Below are positions 1-6,880 of a stretch of DNA of 64,000 nucleotides, in pieces. The notes beneath the pieces were generated by a model. It was given only the letters and a program-made list of their open reading frames with translations, was not told the origin of the DNA and searched no databases. Source of the stretch: Phyllobacterium pellucidum (GTDB lineage Bacteria > Pseudomonadota > Alphaproteobacteria > Rhizobiales > Rhizobiaceae). The position numbers were made by a program, and so were the translations under genes. The stretch is from positions 1 to 64,000 of the forward strand of contig NZ_JABUMX010000004.1 in NCBI RefSeq assembly GCF_013327855.1, read 5' to 3'. Position 1 is the stretch's first letter. Each line of letters starts with the position of its first letter.

Positions 1-51
1 GGCAAGGGTTACACCTTCCTGCTGCTTGAATTCCATGCTTCCTTGTTCCAT
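1..51 (-). CDS. N-terminal fragment of a LacI-family regulator (truncated by window edge)
   Basis: Reading leftwards from an ATG at 51 gives MEQGSMEFKQQEGVTLA, open to the window edge. The ending V-T-L-A is how the first helix of LacI-family DNA-binding domains commonly starts. A second ATG at 36, preceded by AAGGA, may be the true start. The gene is divergent from ltnD, and two LacI-type palindromes lie between them, so it is probably the local repressor of threonate catabolism. Only 12 to 17 residues are visible, so the family call rests on that short motif plus context. Confidence 0.5.
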   Translation of the reverse strand, partial: MEQGSMEFKQQEGVTLA

Positions 52-106
52 TGCCGCGCGCCGCACTGGTGCATTCTCCCGTCTTTCCAGCACTAATCAA
101 GATATT

Positions 107-122
107 TTGGCAGCGCTACCAA
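107..122. promoter_or_regulatory. LacI-type operator, copy 1
   Basis: TTGGCAGCGCTACCAA is a 16-bp palindrome with one mismatched pair and a central GC. It is nearly identical to the perfect copy 22 bp further right. Its position between the divergent LacI fragment and ltnD suggests repression of both promoters. Confidence 0.7.
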
Positions 123-128
123 TTTCGA

Positions 129-144
129 TTGGCAGCGCTGCCAA
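129..144. promoter_or_regulatory. LacI-type operator, copy 2 (perfect palindrome)
   Basis: TTGGCAGCGCTGCCAA is a perfect 16-bp palindrome. Its centre lies 22 bp from that of copy 1, about two helical turns, so two repressor dimers could sit on the same DNA face. It lies 47 bp before the ltnD start. Confidence 0.75.
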
Positions 145-190
145 AATGCAATACCGTGCCTGCGTGACGTGAGCCCAGGGAGGCATCGTG

Positions 191-1120
191 ATGGTATCAC
201 TGCCGGACAATGCAAGCGCAGCATCGAAGATTGCGGTGATCGGCCTCGGTTCGATGGGCTTTGGCATGGCGCGATCGCTGAAACGCGCCGGCCTCGACGT
301 CACCGGATACGACGTTGAATCCGCGGCCGTTCAACGTTTTGTTGCCGAAGGCGGGCTTGGCGCGCGCACCCTAGCGGAGGCGGTAAAGGATGCCGACATC
401 GTCGTTTCAGTGGTGGTGAATGCGGTGCAAACCGAGTCGGTTCTGTTCGGGCCGGAAGGCGTTGGCCAGGCAATGCGGCCAGGGGCAGTTTTCGTCTCGT
501 CGGCGACAATGGATCCGGCCGTTGCCCGCGGTCTGGCAAAGCGGGTCGAAGCGCTCGGCCTTCATTACCTCGACGCCCCGATCTCGGGCGGAGCAAGCAA
601 GGCCGCGTCGGGTGAGCTGACCATCATGGCCTCTGGCTCGAAACAGGCTTTCGCCGCGGCGCGCCCTGCCCTCGATGCAATGGCCACAAAGGTCTACGAG
701 CTCGGCGAGGAAGCAGGAACCGGCGCAGCATTCAAGATGATCAACCAGCTGCTCGCCGGGGTTCATATTGCCGCCGCATGTGAGGCCATCACATTCGCTG
801 CCAAGCAGGGACTTGACCTTGGCAAGGTCTATGAGGTCATCACGGCATCTGCCGGCAACTCATGGATGTTCGAAAATCGCGTCCCGCATGTGCTTGCCGG
901 CGATTATACCCCGCTCAGCGCCATCGAGATTTTCGTGAAGGATCTTGGTATCATCCAGGACATGGCTCGTGCGGAGCGCTATCCGGTACCGTTGGCGGCG
1001 GCGGCGCTGCAAATGTATCTCGCCGCCTCGGGTGCCGGCATGGGCCTTGACGACGACTCGTCCCTTGCCCGCCTTTACGCGCAGTTGTCGGGCGCCACCC
1101 TGCCGGCAGCGGCAAAGTAA
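191..1120 (+). CDS. ltnD: L-threonate dehydrogenase-like NAD-binding oxidoreductase
   Basis: A 309-residue protein of the beta-hydroxyacid dehydrogenase family. The nucleotide-binding motif GLGSMG is near residue 18, the substrate-binding signature DAPISGGASKA near 128, and the catalytic lysine is K182 in the GAAFKMINQ context. LtnD oxidises L-threonate (or D-erythronate in relatives) to 2-oxo-tetronate in the cytoplasm. The ATG at 191 is preferred because GGGAGG lies 7 bases upstream; a GTG at 188 is the alternative. otnI and otnK follow at 19-bp and overlapping spacing, which supports the threonate assignment over other members of this large family. Two LacI-type palindromes upstream suggest substrate induction. 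Confidence 0.85.
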   Translation: MVSLPDNASAASKIAVIGLGSMGFGMARSLKRAGLDVTGYDVESAAVQRFVAEGGLGARTLAEAVKDADIVVSVVVNAVQTESVLFGPEGVGQAMRPGAVFVSSATMDPAVARGLAKRVEALGLHYLDAPISGGASKAASGELTIMASGSKQAFAAARPALDAMATKVYELGEEAGTGAAFKMINQLLAGVHIAAACEAITFAAKQGLDLGKVYEVITASAGNSWMFENRVPHVLAGDYTPLSAIEIFVKDLGIIQDMARAERYPVPLAAAALQMYLAASGAGMGLDDDSSLARLYAQLSGATLPAAAK

Positions 1121-1139
1121 TTTCTACAGGATCGAACGC

Positions 1140-1922
1140 ATGCCCGTATTTGCCGCCAACCTGACGATGATGTTCAATGAATGGCCGTTCCTCGATCGCT
1201 TCGATGCGGCAGCCGATGCAGGCTTCAGTGCAGTCGAATATCTTTTCCCCTACGACGCCGCGCCGGAAGCACTGGCCGAGCGGCTCGAGCGCAACAGGTT
1301 GCAACAGGCGCTGTTCAACCTGCCGCCGGGCGACTGGGCCGCGGGCGAACGCGGCATTGCTGCGCTGCCAGGACGGTTCGACGAGTTGCGTTCAGGCGTC
1401 GATCGCGCACTCGAATACGCCGCGGCGACGGGAGCAAAAAAACTGCATCTGATGGCGGGCATCGCCGATCCGGCCGACCCCGAAGCGCTATCACGCTATG
1501 GGCAATCCGTCACTTACACGGCTGAACGGCTGGCGGAAAAAGGCATCGATCTGATGCTCGAACCCATCAATGCGCGCAATATGCCCGGCTATTTCCTCAA
1601 CGATTTCAACAACGCAGTTGCGATCATCAAGGAGCTCGAACTTCCAAACCTCAAACTGCAGTTCGACATTTACCACCGCCAGATCATGCATGGCGACGTA
1701 ACGGTTGCACTGCGCGAGTTGATGGCGATAATCGGCCATATCCAGATCGCCAGCGTCCCGTCGCGCCACGAACCGGAGCGGGAGGAATTGAATTATCCCT
1801 GGCTGTTCGATGAAATCGACCGGTTGGGCTATCAAGGTTTCGTCGGCTGCGAGTACAACCCGCGCGGCGCCACCCTTGATGGACTAGGCTGGTTCAAACC
1901 CTATGCAAGGACCCTGCCATGA
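1140..1922 (+). CDS. otnI: 2-oxo-tetronate isomerase (hydroxypyruvate isomerase family)
   Basis: A 260-residue TIM-barrel isomerase of the hydroxypyruvate isomerase/xylose isomerase-like superfamily. It opens with the typical MPVFAANLTMMF and contains the barrel motifs EPINARN, FDIYHRQ and a late GCEYNPRG. OtnI converts 2-oxo-tetronate into 3-oxo-tetronate. The start at 1140 has AGGA 8 bases upstream; the open frame extends further left but that part overlaps ltnD. The stop overlaps the ATG of otnK by four bases, indicating translational coupling. Context separates it from true hydroxypyruvate isomerase. Confidence 0.85.
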   Translation: MPVFAANLTMMFNEWPFLDRFDAAADAGFSAVEYLFPYDAAPEALAERLERNRLQQALFNLPPGDWAAGERGIAALPGRFDELRSGVDRALEYAAATGAKKLHLMAGIADPADPEALSRYGQSVTYTAERLAEKGIDLMLEPINARNMPGYFLNDFNNAVAIIKELELPNLKLQFDIYHRQIMHGDVTVALRELMAIIGHIQIASVPSRHEPEREELNYPWLFDEIDRLGYQGFVGCEYNPRGATLDGLGWFKPYARTLP

Positions 1923-3199
1923 CGGTGGTGCTGGGTTGCATCGCCGACGATTACACCGGAGCGTCGGACCTTGCCAACACGCTGACGAAGAATGGCCTGC
2001 GGACTGTTCAGACGGTCGGAATCCCTGATCCAGCACTCCATCTCCCTGATGTCGATGCCGTCGTGGTCGCATTGAAGATCCGCTCGGTCCCGGCGAGTGA
2101 AGCCATCGCTGCCGCAACGGCCGCCGATATATGGTTGCGCAGGCGCGGCGTGCGTCATGTCCTCTATAAAATCTGCTCGACGTTCGATTCAACGGCTGCC
2201 GGCAATATTGGACCGGTTACCGAAGCGCTCATCGGCTCGGATATGCAGACGGCTGTCTTGGTCACGCCGGCTTTTCCGGAGACGCGTCGCACCGTCTATC
2301 TCGGTCATCTTTTTGTCGGCCACCAGCCGCTGAACGAGAGCCCGCTCAAGGACCATCCACTCAATCCGATGCATGACGCCAATCTCGTGCGCGTGATGCA
2401 AGCGCAATCGCGCGGACCTGTCGGACTTGTCGATCTGCCAACCGTCGCAAAAGGTCCGGGTGCTGTGCGGGAAAAGCTGATGGCACTACGCGGCCGGGGC
2501 GTCACTATGGCGATCGCCGATGCGGTTTTCGAACGAGATCTTGAGATTCTTGGTGAAGTCGCACTGGAGAACAGTGTTTCAACCGGAGCGTCCGGCCTTG
2601 GCCTAGGCCTGGCACGCGCCTTGGTGCGCTCAGGCCAGTTACCGAAGCCCAAGGATGCCCAAGCAGAAGTGGCGGGTGATATTGGCGGTCTTGCTGCAGT
2701 CATTGCCGGCAGCTGCTCGGCGATGACGCTCAAGCAACTTGCATTCGCCGAGAAATCGATGCCGGTGCTGCGGCTCGATCCTGAGCGCCTGCTTGCCGGG
2801 CCGGAAGAAGTGGCGGCTGCAATTGCCTGGGCAGGCGATCGCATTCATGAAGGTCCGATTGTTATCGCAGCCAGCGCCGAGCCGGAGACGGTCGCGCGCT
2901 TGCAATCGCGCTATGGGCGCGAAGCATCGGGTCATGGCATCGAGGCGGCTACCTCGACCATTGCTGGCGAACTTGTCGCGCGCGGCGCACGCCGTCTCGT
3001 CATTGCCGGCGGTGAGACATCGGGAGCGGCTGTGGACAGGCTCGCCATTCCCGCCTTTCTGATCGGCCCCGAGATTGCGCCCGGCGTTCCGGTCCTGAAA
3101 TCGATCGGCAACAAACAGGGCGACATGCTTCTCGCCCTGAAATCGGGGAATTTCGGCGGCGAGGATTTCTTCCCGGCTGCACTCGCCATGATGCGTTGA
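1919..3199 (+). CDS. otnK: 3-oxo-tetronate 4-kinase (DUF1537 family)
   Basis: A 426-residue four-carbon acid sugar kinase. The N-terminal substrate domain starts with GCIADDYTGASDLAN, and the C-terminal nucleotide-binding domain carries the glycine-rich IAGGETSGA motif near residue 361. OtnK phosphorylates 3-oxo-tetronate at O4. The product is normally decarboxylated by the aldolase-family enzyme OtnC to dihydroxyacetone phosphate, but no otnC is present here. The ATG overlaps the otnI stop (ATGA), with AAGGA 7 bases upstream. Length and motifs fit the full family. Confidence 0.88.
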   Translation: MTVVLGCIADDYTGASDLANTLTKNGLRTVQTVGIPDPALHLPDVDAVVVALKIRSVPASEAIAAATAADIWLRRRGVRHVLYKICSTFDSTAAGNIGPVTEALIGSDMQTAVLVTPAFPETRRTVYLGHLFVGHQPLNESPLKDHPLNPMHDANLVRVMQAQSRGPVGLVDLPTVAKGPGAVREKLMALRGRGVTMAIADAVFERDLEILGEVALENSVSTGASGLGLGLARALVRSGQLPKPKDAQAEVAGDIGGLAAVIAGSCSAMTLKQLAFAEKSMPVLRLDPERLLAGPEEVAAAIAWAGDRIHEGPIVIAASAEPETVARLQSRYGREASGHGIEAATSTIAGELVARGARRLVIAGGETSGAAVDRLAIPAFLIGPEIAPGVPVLKSIGNKQGDMLLALKSGNFGGEDFFPAALAMMR

Positions 3200-3281
3200 T
3201 ATAATTTGTCGACCGCTGTCGGCATCGCCCACACTCCGGCGTCCTTGGTGCGGATGGAAATTTTCCGGGAAGGATAGCGGA

Positions 3282-3941
3282 ATGCGAAAAGTGATTGTCG
3301 GTGCTTTTGTCAGTCTCGATGGCGTGATGCAGGCGCCGGGCGGGCCCGAGGAGGACCCTGTTGGCGGGTTCGAATATGGCGGGTGGGTTGCCCCCTATTT
3401 CGACGAGAAAATGGGCGAGGCGGTGGGCGAAATGTTTGCGAAGCCCTTCGATCTCCTGCTCGGGCGCAAGACCTACGACATTTTCGCGGCCCATTGGCCC
3501 TATGCAGGTGCTGACGATCCCATCGGGCCACTCTTCGATCGCATCACCAAATTCGTCGCTACCCGTAACGCGGATTTCAAGCTTGAGTGGCAGAACAGCC
3601 AGAGTCTGGGTCCGGATGTTGTCGCCGCGGTCAAAAAGCTGAAGGCCGAGGAAGGGCCGGACCTCCTGACGCAGGGATCGAGCGACTTCCTGCAAACACT
3701 CTTCAAGCATGATCTCGTCGACGAAATGTACGTTTCGATATTTCCACTCATACTTGGCAAGGGCAAGCGGCTGTTTGGGTCAGGCGCCACCCCTGTTGCA
3801 CTGAAACTCGTCAGTTCGAAAACGTCCGGAACCGGGACGACGATCAATAAATACATTCGCGACGGCGACGTCAGAACCGGTTCCTTCGAGTTCGATCAGC
3901 CAACGGAAGCCGAACTTCGACGTCGCAAAAACCTGACCTAG
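3282..3941 (+). CDS. Dihydrofolate reductase-like (RibD C-terminal domain) protein
   Basis: A 219-residue protein of the RibD C-terminal/DHFR-like fold. The family hallmarks MRKVIVGAFVSLDGVMQAPGG at the N-terminus, LLGRKTYDIFAAHWP in the middle and DLVDEMYVSIFPLILGKGKRLF near the C-terminus are intact. Such stand-alone proteins are presumed NAD(P)H-dependent reductases of unknown substrate and are not evidence for folate or riboflavin synthesis. AAGGA lies 7 bases before the ATG. It sits 82 bp after otnK and converges on the methyltransferase gene, with 12 bp between stops. Confidence 0.8.
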   Translation: MRKVIVGAFVSLDGVMQAPGGPEEDPVGGFEYGGWVAPYFDEKMGEAVGEMFAKPFDLLLGRKTYDIFAAHWPYAGADDPIGPLFDRITKFVATRNADFKLEWQNSQSLGPDVVAAVKKLKAEEGPDLLTQGSSDFLQTLFKHDLVDEMYVSIFPLILGKGKRLFGSGATPVALKLVSSKTSGTGTTINKYIRDGDVRTGSFEFDQPTEAELRRRKNLT

Positions 3942-3953
3942 AATCTCCGCACG

Positions 3954-4754
3954 TCAGGCTACCTGCCCCCGGCATGCCCAGGCAACATTTGCAAAGGAAC
4001 GCGGGCCATCCGGCCGGCCCGCCTCGTAGGCATCGCGCACTGCGGCATCGGTGCGCGCCCGGCCCGCCTTGTCCAGGGCTGCGACGTACTTGCCAAGCGG
4101 TCCCTCCCCTGCGGCAATCGGCGCCCAGTAGTCGTCGAAGTCGCGGTAGTCCATGCGGATCATGAGCTCTGTCTCGGTCACTTCCACAAGCCCCTGTTCG
4201 ACGAACGTCTGCTTCAGTTCGCCGGGCTGCATCATCGGCTGAAAGCAATAGCGGCTGCGCAACTGGCGTCCGCTGTCGCTGAGCGCTGCCACGGTATCTA
4301 TCATCATGCGCATGCCCGGCATTCCGCCGAGATGATCCCAGACGGTCGCTGCAACGACGCCCCCCGGACGCACCACGCGGCGCATTTCGGCCACCGCCTT
4401 TGCGGTTTCGGGTACGAAGTGCAGCACGAGAAGCGCCAGAGCACGGTCGAACGCGGCATCCTTGAAGGGTAAGGCACAAGCATCCGCCTGCTGGATATGG
4501 ATACGAGGATCTTTATTGCGCCGGTTCGCTTCCGCCACAAAGACCTCGGAAAAATCAATTGCCGCTATCTCGCTGAGATTGGCGTTCCGGGCCAGCGCGA
4601 ATGTCAGGCTGCCGGTTCCACAGCCAACGTCGAGAATCTTTTCCCCATCGGCCAGTCCCGCAAAGTCGATAAATTGAAGCGCAAGCTTCTGGCTCCAGCG
4701 GCCCATAAGCTGCTCATAGCCGGCTGCGTCATGCACGTTAAAACTTGATGTCAT
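3954..4754 (-). CDS. Class I SAM-dependent methyltransferase
   Basis: A 266-residue cytoplasmic methyltransferase of the ubiE/Methyltransf_11 type. SAM-binding motif I is ILDVGCGTGSLTFALA near residue 41, followed by the acidic AIDFSEVF strand and the PFKDAAFDRALALLVLHFV motif. The ATG at 4754 is chosen over one at 4799 because GGGGAGG lies 6 bases upstream and the family normally starts near this point. The gene starts 41 bp after the Rieske-FAD gene and is probably co-transcribed. The methyl acceptor cannot be told from sequence. Confidence 0.82.
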   Translation of the reverse strand: MTSSFNVHDAAGYEQLMGRWSQKLALQFIDFAGLADGEKILDVGCGTGSLTFALARNANLSEIAAIDFSEVFVAEANRRNKDPRIHIQQADACALPFKDAAFDRALALLVLHFVPETAKAVAEMRRVVRPGGVVAATVWDHLGGMPGMRMMIDTVAALSDSGRQLRSRYCFQPMMQPGELKQTFVEQGLVEVTETELMIRMDYRDFDDYWAPIAAGEGPLGKYVAALDKAGRARTDAAVRDAYEAGRPDGPRSFANVAWACRGQVA

Positions 4755-4795
4755 CGAAACCTCCCCAAGATGCGACCGGCAAATACCGGCCCGCA

Positions 4796-6310
4796 TCAAG
4801 CGTTTTGGCGCTCCATCCGGACTTCTTCTTCCAGACTCTCCAGATCCCGATAAATCGTGACCGTGGCGAGCACCCGTCCGTTGCTTTTGTATTGAACTGC
4901 GCAGTCCTTCGCACTTATGTCGCCATCGATTGCGACGTCGTCCCAGCTTTCGGCGTGCCCTACATAGTTGATCGGGATGTCATAATGCTGGCTCCAGAAG
5001 AAAGGCACGGCTTCGAACTTTTGCTGCCGTCCCAGCATGTTGAGTGCAGCAACCTGTCCCTGACGTTCCGCTACCACCCAATGTTCAACACGGATGGCTT
5101 GACCGGTATGCGGATCGGGCCAGCGCGCGATGTCGCCTGCCGCATAAATCCCCGGGACAGTTGTCTCGAGATAGGTATCGACCACAACGCCGTTGTCGAT
5201 GGCGAGGCCGGCCTGTTCGGCTAGAGCAAGGCGGGGTCGCACCCCGATGCCGGCGACGATAAGGTCTATCTCATGCAGTTCGCCGCTCTTCAGCCGGACT
5301 TTTGAACCCTCGATTGCAATGACCGCATCTTCAAGGTGGAATATAACCCCGTGCTCCTCATGAAGGGCCCGGATGAAGTCGCCTATCTCCGCGCCGAGTA
5401 CCCGTTCCATCGGCCGTTTGGAAGGGGCGACAACATGGACCTCGATATCGCGTGCCCGGAGCGCTGCAGCAACCTCGAGTCCGATAAAACTGGAGCCTAT
5501 AACGAGGGCGCGTCGGGCGTTCCCGGTGGCCGCAATGATTGCGCGGCTGTCGTCGAGCGTACGCAACGTGTGGACGTTGGGCTGATCGGCGCCGGGTATG
5601 GTCAAGCGTACTGGTTCGGCCCCCGTGGCCAGGAGCAGCCGATCATACGGCACCTTGTCGCCATCGGCGGTGATTACCTGCCTTACGGCAACGTCGATCG
5701 CAGTAACTTCCGTTTGCAAACGAAGGTCGATACCCGCCTTGCTGTAGTACTTGTCCGATCGCAACGGCAACCAGTCTTCCGGCGCGCTGCCAGCGAGATA
5801 ATCCTTCGACAGATTCGGTCTATCGACCGGTACGGAAGTGTCAGCGCTCAGCATGACAATGCTGCCCTGATAATTCTGGCGCCGAAGCATTTCTGCCGCC
5901 GCAAAACCCGCACCGCCACCACCAATGATGACAACTCTCGCAGGCACGTCCTGTCCTGCGGGCTTTTCTTGCTTTTCCAGTTTGCTCTGAACAAAGAGCT
6001 TGCCGTCTCGTTGCTCAACTTTCCAACACGACAATGGGCTTAAAGCAGGCGCCCGGACGGCTTCCCCGCTGCGCAGGTCAAAACAGGCATGGTGCCACGG
6101 GCAGCGAACGGTACTTCCGTCTAGCAGCCCATCAACGAGCGGACCATGATAGTGGCTGCATTGTGCATCAATTGCGAATATTTCATCCCCGGTTCGCACC
6201 ACGAGAATGTCCTTTTCCCCGACATGCCCGAGAAGCTTTCCTCCATCGAGGGCAATGACAGGAACACCCTGCGTCAGGTCGGGGCCGCTCGGGGACTGGT
6301 CTTGAGCCAT
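4796..6310 (-). CDS. Rieske-FAD pyridine-nucleotide oxidoreductase (AIF/ferredoxin-reductase-like fusion)
   Basis: A 504-residue fusion. Residues about 15-110 form a Rieske [2Fe-2S] domain with C51-x-H53 and C70-x2-H73. The rest is an FAD/NAD(P) oxidoreductase of the AIFM3/rubredoxin-ferredoxin reductase type, with VVIIGGGGAGFAAAE near 127, a second dinucleotide fold around ALVIGSSFIGLE, and the late FAD motif GIYAAGDIARWPD. It should pass electrons from NAD(P)H through FAD and a tethered Rieske centre to an unknown acceptor. The downstream methyltransferase suggests a two-gene transcript. It has no signal peptide and is therefore cytoplasmic. Confidence 0.85.
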   Translation of the reverse strand: MAQDQSPSGPDLTQGVPVIALDGGKLLGHVGEKDILVVRTGDEIFAIDAQCSHYHGPLVDGLLDGSTVRCPWHHACFDLRSGEAVRAPALSPLSCWKVEQRDGKLFVQSKLEKQEKPAGQDVPARVVIIGGGGAGFAAAEMLRRQNYQGSIVMLSADTSVPVDRPNLSKDYLAGSAPEDWLPLRSDKYYSKAGIDLRLQTEVTAIDVAVRQVITADGDKVPYDRLLLATGAEPVRLTIPGADQPNVHTLRTLDDSRAIIAATGNARRALVIGSSFIGLEVAAALRARDIEVHVVAPSKRPMERVLGAEIGDFIRALHEEHGVIFHLEDAVIAIEGSKVRLKSGELHEIDLIVAGIGVRPRLALAEQAGLAIDNGVVVDTYLETTVPGIYAAGDIARWPDPHTGQAIRVEHWVVAERQGQVAALNMLGRQQKFEAVPFFWSQHYDIPINYVGHAESWDDVAIDGDISAKDCAVQYKSNGRVLATVTIYRDLESLEEEVRMERQNA

Positions 6311-6463
6311 GGGTGTCTCCTTCTTTAAAGAACATCAACTCCTTGAAAGCCAATGCCAATGGCCGGCACTTCGACAACTAAGCGCCCGGCGCAGCGACGG
6401 TGAAAATGCGCCCTGGCTGCGCGAAATGATGGTGACATTCCGGCGCTCGCTCAACGCCGCACT

Positions 6464-6673
6464 TCAGTCCAATCGGAAGCCTGCTTTGAGGACGACCTGA
6501 AAGCGGGCCACCTCGCCATCCTGAATGTGGCCACGGATCTGGTCGACTTCAAACCAGTCGAGTTGCCTCACGCTCTTGGATGCACGCGCGATGGCGTTCT
6601 TGATCGCTGAATCGACAGACTCCGTTGAACTGCCAACGAGTTCGATCTTCTTGTAGACGTGATCCTCACCCAT
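6464..6673 (-). CDS. Dodecin (small flavin-binding storage protein)
   Basis: A 69-residue protein with the full dodecin pattern: HVYKKIELVGSS at the start, SVDSAIKNAIARASKSVRQLDWFEV in the middle with the flavin-stacking tryptophan, and GEVARFQVVLKAGFRL at the end. Dodecins assemble into hollow dodecamers that hold flavins. The ATG at 6673 has an excellent AGAGGAGG 6 bases upstream; the longer open frame starting at 6757 is unlikely. Neighbouring genes on both sides encode flavoenzymes, which may be coincidence. Confidence 0.9.
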   Translation of the reverse strand: MGEDHVYKKIELVGSSTESVDSAIKNAIARASKSVRQLDWFEVDQIRGHIQDGEVARFQVVLKAGFRLD

Positions 6674-6880
6674 AGGGTCCTCCTCTTGCGCTTTTCGTGT
6701 CGGCTTTCGGTACCTTCTTATTTCAAAGTACCGACATTCTGGGCCGACCGGGCGCAAATGTGAAGTTCATTCCGAGTGAAGGCCAATATCCTGTAGCCGG
6801 CACGCTATCACCTCGCCGAATGGCATGCTGATAGAGAACGCCGCCCCTGGATCAAGGCGCGCGTCTGGCCGAACACAAGC

